Virus record (IMG/VR): IMGVR_UViG_3300047560_000604
Location: 1-64,000 of that record
Origin: a virus
Reading direction: 5' to 3' (one strand)
Length of the DNA stretch: 64,000 bases
Below, one piece after another: positions 23,887-32,029 of this stretch (positions are counted from its first letter, which is position 1; the number at the start of each line of letters is the position of its first letter). Position numbers and translations under genes: made by a program. The notes under the pieces are model-generated. The model was not told the DNA's origin, ran no database searches, and saw only the letters and a program-made list of their open reading frames with translations.

Positions 23887-23894
23887 TATTTATG
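23887..23894 (-). promoter_or_regulatory. Late promoter (CATAAATA) for the secreted nuclease
   Basis: Minus-strand CATAAATA, then a TATACGTATA palindrome and AAGGAG before ATG 23865. Divergent from the late promoter at 23921. Confidence 0.6.
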
Positions 23895-23920
23895 ATTGGG
23901 TAACTATTAGTTGCAGCCAC

Positions 23921-23928
23921 GATAAATA
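23921..23928 (+). promoter_or_regulatory. Late promoter GATAAATA
   Basis: GATAAATA 20 nt before ATG 23949. Confidence 0.6.
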
Positions 23929-23948
23929 TATAATAACGGGATAGTAAA

Positions 23949-24737
23949 ATGACGATTACAACGGCAAATATTGATATTGGTGATTTACCAAACGACGGAA
24001 CAGGTGATCCGTTACGATATGCATTTGAGAAGATTAATGAGAACTTTGCTTTATTAGCAGAGGGGCAAGTTACTGGACCCGATGGGTCATTTCAGTTCAA
24101 CGATGGCGGTGTTCCTAACGGCACTGCTAATTTTGCATATGTTTCTTCTAATAACACTGTTCAACTTGGGGCCAACGTAGCAATCACCGGTAGTATATCT
24201 ATCGGTAATAGTAGTAATGCCATTACTAATTTGTATGTAGGTAACACTGGTTTGCGTATCGGTGGGGTAAAAGTCACTGAAAATGCAAACATTATTAGCT
24301 TCCCGGTCAACGTATTACCTACACTAAAGGCTAGTTTAGCAGTTAATGATATATTAGCAGACGGCAAAGTCGCAGCCAATGTTAGTTTACGTGCAGGTAA
24401 TACTGTCATTTCTGATTTACAGGAAGTTACATCTAATAATGATGCGAACCAAGTAATTTACACGTTTGATTCTTCAACATTCAGATCCGGAATCTTTAAT
24501 ATCAGATCAGTAGAATCATCATCAAACAACAGTCAGTATGCTACAGTAGCAGTTAACAAGTCTCCTGATAACAATGGTGTAAAGTATAGTGTATATGGAA
24601 CAGTGTTTGTCAATAACCCAGTTACAAACTATAACGTAGACCTTCAATACGGATATGTTCGTATTATGGTAAGCCCGATCCCCAACATCACAGTAACACA
24701 TACGTTATCACAGGTATCTGATAACAGCGGGATTTAA
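23949..24737 (+). CDS. Virion structural protein (tail/baseplate type)
   Basis: 262 residues. The N-terminal ANIDIGDLPNDGTGDPLR followed by FEKINENF is a well-known module of T4-like tail and baseplate fibre proteins (N-D-G-T-G-D-x-L-R). The rest is beta-rich and Asn/Ser-rich. Preceded by a late promoter. Confidence 0.75.
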   Translation: MTITTANIDIGDLPNDGTGDPLRYAFEKINENFALLAEGQVTGPDGSFQFNDGGVPNGTANFAYVSSNNTVQLGANVAITGSISIGNSSNAITNLYVGNTGLRIGGVKVTENANIISFPVNVLPTLKASLAVNDILADGKVAANVSLRAGNTVISDLQEVTSNNDANQVIYTFDSSTFRSGIFNIRSVESSSNNSQYATVAVNKSPDNNGVKYSVYGTVFVNNPVTNYNVDLQYGYVRIMVSPIPNITVTHTLSQVSDNSGI

Positions 24738-24741
24738 TTAA

Positions 24742-24749
24742 CATAAATA
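24742..24749 (+). promoter_or_regulatory. Late promoter CATAAATA, leaderless class
   Basis: CATAAATA, then 5 nt (tcatt) and ATG 24755. No Shine-Dalgarno. Confidence 0.6.
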
Positions 24750-24754
24750 TCATT

Positions 24755-25126
24755 ATGAGAGCAACCGAATTTATCAGCGAGGCCCGCAAAATTGCAAAGC
24801 CAACTAAGCGTCAAAAACAATCTACTACTGGGTTGCAAAAGTTTCGTGATCCAGGTGGATATGACCGTACATACGAACTAAACCGTGTCATGATGGCTGC
24901 TGCTGGATCAGATGGTAAAACTCCCATCAAAGTTGATGCGGAAACATACAGTGGTCGTTATAATACCGCACACCCATATACACAAGTTGAAGCAGATATG
25001 CTAAAACAAGCATATAAAGCCGTGGGCAGTGATGCAAAAGATTTGAATCACGGTGACAACAAGAGCAAAGAACTTGATAGTACATATAAAGTTAGTCCAG
25101 TCATTGGATTTAAAGGCTTTAAATAA
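24755..25126 (+). CDS. Putative internal head protein with capsid-targeting-like N-terminus
   Basis: 123 residues, basic. MRATEFISEA closely resembles the capsid-targeting peptide of T4 internal proteins (MKTYQEFIAEA) and contains I-S-E, a match to the prohead-protease site (I/L-x-E). The rest is polar, Lys-rich and of unknown function. Under a late promoter with no leader. Confidence 0.65.
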   Translation: MRATEFISEARKIAKPTKRQKQSTTGLQKFRDPGGYDRTYELNRVMMAAAGSDGKTPIKVDAETYSGRYNTAHPYTQVEADMLKQAYKAVGSDAKDLNHGDNKSKELDSTYKVSPVIGFKGFK

Positions 25127-25147
25127 TTTTTGAGTATTAGTTCTATG

Positions 25148-25155
25148 AATAAGTA
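25148..25155 (+). promoter_or_regulatory. Late-promoter variant AATAAGTA, leaderless class
   Basis: AATAAGTA, 5 nt (gaact), ATG 25161; same arrangement as at 11294 on the minus strand. Confidence 0.45.
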
Positions 25156-25160
25156 GAACT

Positions 25161-25847
25161 ATGCTTGATATTAATAACACACTAGACCTAGTCAAACTCA
25201 AATTCTACAACGAATGGTTGTACACCAGTCATCTTTATGATGAAGGTGAAACAGAGTTACACAAAAAGATGACCAGTGAAATGGTCAAGACTTACGTTGA
25301 TCCGATGAACATCCCTAGAAACGCAAACATCCTAGATGTATATTGCGGTACTGGTTATTTCTTAGAAGAAATGAAAGATCGTGGATATACTAACGTCACT
25401 GGTATTACTCTTAGTGAAGTAAACGCAAAGATGTGCCGTGATAAGGGACTTACTGTAAAAGAATATGATCCTACATTCCTCCCACAAAGTGACGGTTTTA
25501 TTGATGAATCTGTTGATTTCATCTTTATGAGACATTATCTGCAACATAGTCCATATCCGATCTTTAGTTTGATTGAATATAACAGAATCTTGAAGCAATA
25601 TGGTAAGATGTACATTGAAGTACCTGCTCCAGATTGTGCAAGGTCACATGAATATAATCAGAATCATTATTCTATCATGGGCGCAAAGCAACTAGACGCA
25701 TTATTACAACGCACCGGGTTCAAAGTCGAATCATTCAATGACGTAGATTTTGACCTGAATATTATCGAGAACGGTGAGACTAAAACAGTGAAAGAAAAGT
25801 ACTTCTGTATCGTGGTTAGCAAGCAAAGTCCACTAGATATTAAGTAA
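25161..25847 (+). CDS. SAM-dependent methyltransferase
   Basis: 228 residues, class I fold. ANILDVYCGTGYFLEEM (motif I), NVTGITLSE (motif II), VDFIFMRHYLQHSPYP (post-II), RILKQYGKMYIEVPAP (motif IV-V region). Probably acts on a small molecule or glycan; the substrate is not evident. Confidence 0.85.
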   Translation: MLDINNTLDLVKLKFYNEWLYTSHLYDEGETELHKKMTSEMVKTYVDPMNIPRNANILDVYCGTGYFLEEMKDRGYTNVTGITLSEVNAKMCRDKGLTVKEYDPTFLPQSDGFIDESVDFIFMRHYLQHSPYPIFSLIEYNRILKQYGKMYIEVPAPDCARSHEYNQNHYSIMGAKQLDALLQRTGFKVESFNDVDFDLNIIENGETKTVKEKYFCIVVSKQSPLDIK

Positions 25848-25850
25848 AAT

Positions 25851-25872
25851 AAGACGGTCTTAGGACCGTCTT
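25851..25872 (+). terminator. Perfect 9-bp hairpin, possible terminator
   Basis: AAGACGGTC-TTAG-GACCGTCTT lies just after the methyltransferase stop. It lacks a U-tract (CCTACA follows), so it may be a weak terminator or a 3'-end stabiliser. Confidence 0.5.
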
Positions 25873-25884
25873 CCTACATCTGTG

Positions 25885-25892
25885 CATAAATA
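25885..25892 (+). promoter_or_regulatory. Late promoter CATAAATA, leaderless class
   Basis: CATAAATA, 5 nt (taaat), ATG 25898. No Shine-Dalgarno. Confidence 0.6.
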
Positions 25893-25897
25893 TAAAT

Positions 25898-26158
25898 ATG
25901 AGAGCAACCGAATTTATCAGAAGTCTTTTAGACATTATAGACCAAGTCGATGGTCAAGGTGAAGAAACAACAAACGACTATGAAGACGAGATCGTTGAAC
26001 CTAGTCCTGAAAAGCAATTCTCTAATAGTCCGGACGAAATGTACACGGATGAGAAAGTACTTTTCTCTATGGGCAATGACGTAAATAAACCCAAGCATCC
26101 AGCAGACATTAGAGTTTCAACGGTAGCATTGTATCCAGATACTGCGTATAAGGGCTAA
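25898..26158 (+). CDS. Small acidic protein with MRATEFI N-terminus
   Basis: 86 residues. The first seven residues, MRATEFI, are identical to the putative head-targeting tag at 24755, and the nucleotide sequence around both starts is also alike. Here the next residues are RSLLDIID without an obvious I-x-E site. The remainder is acidic and unrecognised. Confidence 0.6.
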   Translation: MRATEFIRSLLDIIDQVDGQGEETTNDYEDEIVEPSPEKQFSNSPDEMYTDEKVLFSMGNDVNKPKHPADIRVSTVALYPDTAYKG

Positions 26159-26160
26159 TA

Positions 26161-27021
26161 ATGGCTAATATCACTATCACCGTTCAGAGTTTGATTAATG
26201 CGGCAGAATACGATAGCTATACTGTTGCTGACACTACTACTATAGGCACGTTCAAAACAACAATCCAAACTACTACAGGTTGTAGTGTTGATTGGTTTGA
26301 TTTGGTGTTTAACAATGCTCTTTTAGATGTTTCAGAGACATTGGCATTTTATTCTATTACAACTGGTTCTCAGTTAAGAACACACAATAAGATTTCTCGT
26401 CTTGCTACATTAGAACTTAGACAAAAAAGTAAATTAGATTTAGCAGCATTGGATAGAGAAAATTCAAGTAATCCTAGAAGCACATATGATATCACTGAGT
26501 TACCTACACAATATATAGACGATGATGTACATGACAATCCAAACACAGGTGGATTGACAGAAGGCCGTCCTTGGATAGATACAACAACTCCGTTTACTTT
26601 CTACGAAGCAATTGATGATACAGTTGCAATATACACTACCCAATATGTAAGTGGTAACAAGATTTATGCTTACTCATCAAGTTATGACGTTCCAAGCTAT
26701 CAAAATGCACGTGTAGTCGTCAATGACATTGAACTAGCAAACACAGCTTTGCGTGGTCACACTATGGTTGTAACTAATAGTTACGGTGATTTAGTTAGTG
26801 TAACTAACTATGATACGTATATCAACCCTGCTAACCTAACAGCATTAGCAAATGCTCTTGGTGCAGTAACGAGTGGTAATATTGTTATATTAGTATCATA
26901 TGATGCGTGTGCATTCAACTCTGCATGTCGTTCCGCATTGACTACTGGTTACGGAGACACTAACACTACCACTTGGGCTGCTATTCGTTACGACCATATC
27001 TTTATTGGGGTTAAAGTCTAA
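26161..27021 (+). CDS. Virion protein with ubiquitin-like and ILEI-like domains
   Basis: 286 residues. Residues ~1-78 follow the ubiquitin pattern: T-I-G-x-F-K-x-x-I, then TTGCSVDWFDLVFNNALL, then ETLAFYSITTGSQL. Residues ~200-285 match an ILEI/FAM3-type domain (RGHTMVVTNSYGDLV, NYDTYINP, SGNIVILVSYDAC), which occurs in phage tail fibres. It overlaps the next fibre gene (TAATG). Likely a tail-fibre or receptor-binding component; domain calls are by eye. Confidence 0.72.
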   Translation: MANITITVQSLINAAEYDSYTVADTTTIGTFKTTIQTTTGCSVDWFDLVFNNALLDVSETLAFYSITTGSQLRTHNKISRLATLELRQKSKLDLAALDRENSSNPRSTYDITELPTQYIDDDVHDNPNTGGLTEGRPWIDTTTPFTFYEAIDDTVAIYTTQYVSGNKIYAYSSSYDVPSYQNARVVVNDIELANTALRGHTMVVTNSYGDLVSVTNYDTYINPANLTALANALGAVTSGNIVILVSYDACAFNSACRSALTTGYGDTNTTTWAAIRYDHIFIGVKV

Positions 27022-29036
27022 TGCCATCAGTTCCAGATCCAGACCACGTTAAGCCGTGGTATCTTAGAAACATAACAGAAGCACTAGCGTTAGATGAACC
27101 TAGTGGTAATGTTTATGTCCGAACCGGATTCCAAGGTAACATTATTATTAGCGGTAATGTTAATATTCCCGGCAATGTACAAGTTTTTAGTTCACCTGAA
27201 GATCCCGTTCATACACATATAAGTGAAGTAGGTACAAGCGGTATATTGGATGTACCATATTTGCCTATCGGCGGAAATGTAATAGTTAACTCAGGTAATA
27301 TAGATGCTAATGTTCACGGTAATGTAGGTATACTCACAATGCCAAATGTTAACGCAAGTGTCACTGGTAATGTTATTGTTTCTTCAGGTAATGTCAATGC
27401 CAATGTAAGTGGTAATGTTATTGTTTCTTCAGGTAACATTAATGCTAATGTTAGTGGCAATGTTATTGTTTCTTCAGGTAACATTAATGCTAATGTTAGT
27501 GGCAATGTAAATGCCAACGTTAGTGGTAATGTAGGAATAATAGGCAACGTAAACGTAACTCAAGGGACAGACCCATGGCATGTTGATGGCAATGTTGGCA
27601 TCACTGGTACAGTAACAACAGTACCGGCATTATCAGTTGGTGACTACTTTGGTGAACCTTATGCGGTTCCTATTACACCTGTAGTACAACTAGATGGTCG
27701 CTATGGCATTTATACCAAAGACGCCCAATCAATCACAGCAGGTGGCGGCAATGCTACAACCGGCAGCGGCTCATATCAAGTATCATCTACGTCTACTTTA
27801 GGCAGTTATGGACTACTACGCAGTAGACGTTTCAACACATACAAGCCAGGACAAAGTCTAGTTGCTCGTTGGTATAGTAAGTTTGACGCTCCAGCGGCAG
27901 GCACTAGCCAACGCATGGGATTGAACAACCAAGAAAATAATTATTGGTTTGGTTATGACAACACCACTTTTGGTTTCCTACATGTACACGGCGGCAGAGG
28001 GGCTATATACAGAATAACAGTTAGCTCATATTCAGGTGCACAAAACGTAACAGTGACACTTAACGGTGTTGCTTATGTGATAGCAATCAGTGCAGGATTA
28101 ACTACAGGACAAGTAGCACAACAAATTTCACAATCAGCATTTGGTGGATTATGGTTAGCTAACCAACGTGATAACACAGTTGAGTTATTAAACTTTGGAA
28201 CTGGACCAACAAATGGAACATTCAGTATCAGTGGTAGTGGAACATTTAGTGGTTCAATTGCACAAGTGCAAGCAGGTGTTGCGCCAACCAACGAATGGTG
28301 GTATGCGGGCACAGACTTTACGTTACCTGCGTGGTTCAATCCACAAGGGTTTAATCAGTATGAACTAAAATACAGTTGGGCAGGCGTCAGTTTCTTTATC
28401 TTGAATCCATCTAGCGGTCAGTTTGAATTAGTATATCAGCACTTACAAACAGACGATGATGAATTAGAATTGAATAACCCAGCGTTCAAGATAGCTATAT
28501 TAGCACTAAATCAAGGCGGGTCGACCCCGGTAACTGTTAAAGCAGCCAGTATGATGATGGGTCTAGAAGGCATCACTAATCGTAACAGTTACACTGGATC
28601 AGCAACTACTACTGCCACGAGTTTGACACAAAACATCTTATACCAAATTCTTTCAATTCAAAATCCATACACATACAGTGGAACAGTAAACGCACGAGAA
28701 TTATTACTAGATGATATTACTGTAGCAACACAATGTAATGATCCTAGCCAAGTATATGTTTTTGTTGAACCCGTTATTGCACTAGCAACAGGTGTAGATA
28801 ACTATACTACACAGGATAGTCAATCGGTAACAGTTAGTTACACAAATGGAACGATAACACAAGGGCAATATTTCCCGGTGGTTACCTTTGTTGTAGGTAA
28901 TACCGGATCAGTTACACAATTTGACCTAAGTGACTATCGTGTAGTTGTTCCGCCTGGCTACCAAGCAACTATCGCTGTTATGTCAACCGCGGCAATACAA
29001 AAGGTCAGTGCCGCTATAGTTTGGTATAACGACTAA
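27021..29036 (+). CDS. Tail-fibre-like protein with Gly-Asn-Val repeats
   Basis: 671 residues. Residues ~95-185 are GNV-rich repeats (GNVIVSSGN, INANVS), encoded by 45-bp tandem DNA repeats. The ~210-515 region looks like a beta-sandwich and collects the phrase QSLVARWYSKFDAP, and the C-terminal ~150 residues (YTTQDSQSVTVSYTNGT) form another beta-rich domain. Probably a trimeric fibre; overlaps the upstream fibre gene by one base. Confidence 0.75.
   Translation: MPSVPDPDHVKPWYLRNITEALALDEPSGNVYVRTGFQGNIIISGNVNIPGNVQVFSSPEDPVHTHISEVGTSGILDVPYLPIGGNVIVNSGNIDANVHGNVGILTMPNVNASVTGNVIVSSGNVNANVSGNVIVSSGNINANVSGNVIVSSGNINANVSGNVNANVSGNVGIIGNVNVTQGTDPWHVDGNVGITGTVTTVPALSVGDYFGEPYAVPITPVVQLDGRYGIYTKDAQSITAGGGNATTGSGSYQVSSTSTLGSYGLLRSRRFNTYKPGQSLVARWYSKFDAPAAGTSQRMGLNNQENNYWFGYDNTTFGFLHVHGGRGAIYRITVSSYSGAQNVTVTLNGVAYVIAISAGLTTGQVAQQISQSAFGGLWLANQRDNTVELLNFGTGPTNGTFSISGSGTFSGSIAQVQAGVAPTNEWWYAGTDFTLPAWFNPQGFNQYELKYSWAGVSFFILNPSSGQFELVYQHLQTDDDELELNNPAFKIAILALNQGGSTPVTVKAASMMMGLEGITNRNSYTGSATTTATSLTQNILYQILSIQNPYTYSGTVNARELLLDDITVATQCNDPSQVYVFVEPVIALATGVDNYTTQDSQSVTVSYTNGTITQGQYFPVVTFVVGNTGSVTQFDLSDYRVVVPPGYQATIAVMSTAAIQKVSAAIVWYND
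27366..27500 (+). repeat. Three 45-bp tandem repeats in the fibre gene
   Basis: Units 27366-27410, 27411-27455 and 27456-27500 each encode GNVIVSSGN[VI]NANVS; units 2 and 3 differ by one base, unit 1 by several. A partial unit follows at 27501-27524. Confidence 0.85.
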
Positions 29037-29044
29037 CGTTTCTT

Positions 29045-29052
29045 AATAAATA
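29045..29052 (+). promoter_or_regulatory. Late promoter AATAAATA, leaderless class
   Basis: AATAAATA, 5 nt (aaatt), ATG 29058. No Shine-Dalgarno. Confidence 0.6.
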
Positions 29053-29057
29053 AAATT

Positions 29058-30605
29058 ATGGCAAATACACCTACCTTAGTTAAAACTCCGTATGTAAAAA
29101 CAAAATACGCAAACGACCAAGAATTAACAGACTTCATCAAGTGCTGTGATCCTAACACGGGACCCATGTACTTCATGGACAACTTCTTTATGATTCAGCA
29201 TCCTACAAAAGGATCAATGAATTATCATCCATGGGATTATCAGAAACGATTGATTGAGAATTATCATCAGAATCGTTACTCAATCTCATTGATGCCTCGA
29301 CAAACAGGTAAGTCAACAAGTGCTGCGGGTTATCTATTATGGTACGCTATGTTCGTACCTGACTCTACGATTCTAATTGCAGCACACAAGTATACAGGTG
29401 CTCAAGAAATTATGCAACGTATTCGTTATGCGTATGAGAACTGTCCCGATCATATCAAAGCAGGTGTCACGACATATAACAAAGGTTCGTTAGACTTTGA
29501 GAACGGATCTCGTATTGTATCAGCTACAACAACTGAAAACACAGGTCGTGGTATGTCTATTACACTCTTATACCTAGACGAATTTGCGTTCGTTCGACCT
29601 ACGATTGCGACAGAGTTCTGGACAGCGATTACACCTACTCTAGCAACTGGTGGTAAAGCTATTATCACAAGTACTCCCAACTCAGACGAAGACCAATTTG
29701 CTTTAATTTGGAAAGGTGCCAACAAATGTGAAGATGAGTTTGGTAACAAGACAGAATTAGGAGTGAATGGCTTCAAAGCATATCGTGCTTTCTGGCAAGA
29801 ACATCCTGAACGTGATGAAGCATGGGCAACTCAGATGAAGGCTCAGCTTGGTGAAGATAGATTCCGCCGAGAGATTGGTTGCGAGTTCATTATTGCTGAC
29901 GAAACATTGATTGCTCCCACTACATTGATTGACATGGAAGGAATCGAGCCTATTCATAGAGAAGGTCAAGTACGTTGGTATAAAAAACCTTCAAAAGATA
30001 AAATCTACACAGTTGCATTAGATCCTGCTGTGGGTACAGGTGGTGACTATGCTGCAATTCAAGTGTTTGAAGCAAACACTACAGAGCAGATAGGTGAGTG
30101 GAAACACAACAAAACTCCTATCCCTGAGCAAATTAAACTGTTAGCTAATATTTGTAAACATATCTGTGATGCCACCGGACAATCTAACAATATCTACTAT
30201 TCGGTAGAGAACAACTCGGTGGGTGAAGGTGCCCTAATTTCATTGCAAGAGTATGGTGAAACAAATATTCAGGGTATCTTTCTATGTGAGCCTGGAAAGA
30301 AGCGTAAGGGCTTTACTACTACCCACAAAACAAAGATGGCTGCATGCACTAAGTTCAAACATCTACTAGAATCCAAGAGAATGAAGATTTATAGTCACAG
30401 TCTTATCTCAGAATTAAAGAACTATATTGCTTCAAAAGACAGTTTTGCGGCGAAATTAGGAGAAACTGATGACTTAGTAGCTGCTACGTTGCTTACAACC
30501 CGCATGATCCAGGACTTAGGAGACTATCATTACAACTTGGAAGAGCAAATCCGTGACCATGAGGATATTGTATTGCCCCTTCCCTTCTATGCTATCCTGG
30601 GATAA
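29058..30605 (+). CDS. terL: Terminase large subunit
   Basis: 515 residues, gp17-like. Walker A LMPRQTGKST (78-87), Walker B LLYLDEFAF (170-178), coupling motif ITSTP (~199), then an RNase H-like nuclease domain with VALDPAVGTGGDYAA, YSVENNSVGEG and ETDDLVAA carrying the acidic metal ligands. It translocates and cuts DNA during packaging. Transcribed from a late promoter with no leader. Confidence 0.96.
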   Translation: MANTPTLVKTPYVKTKYANDQELTDFIKCCDPNTGPMYFMDNFFMIQHPTKGSMNYHPWDYQKRLIENYHQNRYSISLMPRQTGKSTSAAGYLLWYAMFVPDSTILIAAHKYTGAQEIMQRIRYAYENCPDHIKAGVTTYNKGSLDFENGSRIVSATTTENTGRGMSITLLYLDEFAFVRPTIATEFWTAITPTLATGGKAIITSTPNSDEDQFALIWKGANKCEDEFGNKTELGVNGFKAYRAFWQEHPERDEAWATQMKAQLGEDRFRREIGCEFIIADETLIAPTTLIDMEGIEPIHREGQVRWYKKPSKDKIYTVALDPAVGTGGDYAAIQVFEANTTEQIGEWKHNKTPIPEQIKLLANICKHICDATGQSNNIYYSVENNSVGEGALISLQEYGETNIQGIFLCEPGKKRKGFTTTHKTKMAACTKFKHLLESKRMKIYSHSLISELKNYIASKDSFAAKLGETDDLVAATLLTTRMIQDLGDYHYNLEEQIRDHEDIVLPLPFYAILG

Positions 30606-30607
30606 TT

Positions 30608-30615
30608 GATAAATA
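30608..30615 (+). promoter_or_regulatory. Late promoter GATAAATA
   Basis: GATAAATA 19 nt before ATG 30635, right after the terminase stop. Confidence 0.55.
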
Positions 30616-30634
30616 ATTAATTAGAGACAAAATT

Positions 30635-32029
30635 ATGCCAATTAACACCGATTCATTAAACAGAGAACTATACGGACTATTAAAAAGCAGAGGATATCGC
30701 CCTGACATGTTTACTAGTTCAGGTAAGAAAGTAGCTATCCCAGACGAAGCAGAAGTATTCCAATTCGACTTCATTCAAGATGACGTAGAATATGGAAAAG
30801 TCACTGTAACAGTCGACGGCTTGCATAGAATGATTGTGTATTATGGAGATGACGTTGAATCTGCACCAAAAGCAAGTTCACATGACAGTGAATCATTCAC
30901 ACATTTGTTAGGGCATTTAAAGCGTTTCGCAAAGAATAGACAATTGGGCTTTGAACTAAGCGACCAAGATGATCTGGAACCAGATATGGCTAAAAGAGAA
31001 CACAACAAAAGAGAAGGTTTACGTGAGGGTTATTACCCAATGGGCAAGAAGTCTAGCTATAGCGACAATGTACCTACTACAAAGATTATTTTGCAACATT
31101 CTCGTCAAATCGAAGAAGGTGAACAACGTTATCGCAACATCGCAAAGATTTTCGTAGAAAATGCAAATGGCGAACGATTCTTAGTTCCAACAACAAAACC
31201 CGGCATCGCACGTGTGTATGCCAGACACATTGCTGAAGGTGGCACACCGTATGATGAACGTGGTGGTCATATCACTAGCCTTGTAGAAGAATATTCTAAG
31301 ATGGCAGGATTTGTTCGTGCAACACGTGGTCAACAGTTCAATGAATCAACCCAAAAATTAGTAGCTGAAGGTATCAATCACTATCAGAAATTACGTGAGA
31401 CCTTACATAAGATGTCAGGTAAAAAGGGATATACTGCATACTTCGAAAGTTATACTCCTGCATTGATGGAAGACGAAGATGTAGACTTGAGTGAAATGTT
31501 CATGCAATCTAGTTTAGATCCACGCATCGAATCAGTGATGCCAATCTTAGGTAAGTTGAGCAAGAACATCACTGAATCAGATATTTCAGAAGTTAAAGAA
31601 CTTGAAGAATGGGCTGATAATCTAATGGATGGTAAGATGAGTTCATTAGCTTCATTTGAAAAGGTTGATACTGACCGTGATGAAGATGACGAAGACGAAG
31701 AAGTTGACGTACAAGATTATCAAGATCCTGAAGAAGCCGACTATGGTGATGAATATCAGGACACCGTTAAACGTGCAGGTGATGCTGTAAAACGTATTGA
31801 GAAAAAGTTAGGCAAGGTAGACTTAGGTGCACTAGCCAAGAAACTCAGCAGAGAAGAAACAACTGAGAACATTGATAGTGACCAACGTAAGGCAGGACAA
31901 TTAGGTCCCACTAATAAAGTAAGTACAGGCCCTGTCTTAGGAAACAAACCACAATCACAAAAAGGATTACGTGGTAAATTAGTTGCAGAAGATCCATTGA
32001 GCAAAATCAAAAAGTTGTCAGGTCTATGA
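30635..32029 (+). CDS. Large conserved protein, probably head-associated
   Basis: 464 residues. An N-terminal domain (~1-130) is followed by a helical middle and a very acidic Asp/Glu stretch (~348-380). Several I/L-x-E tripeptides (for example PALMEDEDVDLSEMF near 275) could be prohead-protease sites. It lies between terminase and another acidic coiled-coil protein and has a late promoter. I cannot name the function. Confidence 0.7.
   Translation: MPINTDSLNRELYGLLKSRGYRPDMFTSSGKKVAIPDEAEVFQFDFIQDDVEYGKVTVTVDGLHRMIVYYGDDVESAPKASSHDSESFTHLLGHLKRFAKNRQLGFELSDQDDLEPDMAKREHNKREGLREGYYPMGKKSSYSDNVPTTKIILQHSRQIEEGEQRYRNIAKIFVENANGERFLVPTTKPGIARVYARHIAEGGTPYDERGGHITSLVEEYSKMAGFVRATRGQQFNESTQKLVAEGINHYQKLRETLHKMSGKKGYTAYFESYTPALMEDEDVDLSEMFMQSSLDPRIESVMPILGKLSKNITESDISEVKELEEWADNLMDGKMSSLASFEKVDTDRDEDDEDEEVDVQDYQDPEEADYGDEYQDTVKRAGDAVKRIEKKLGKVDLGALAKKLSREETTENIDSDQRKAGQLGPTNKVSTGPVLGNKPQSQKGLRGKLVAEDPLSKIKKLSGL

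Noticed and set aside
27314-27547. Leu/Pro-rich minus-strand ORF opposite the fibre repeats
   Set aside because: It is the antisense shadow of the tandem repeats and has no ribosome-binding site or promoter.
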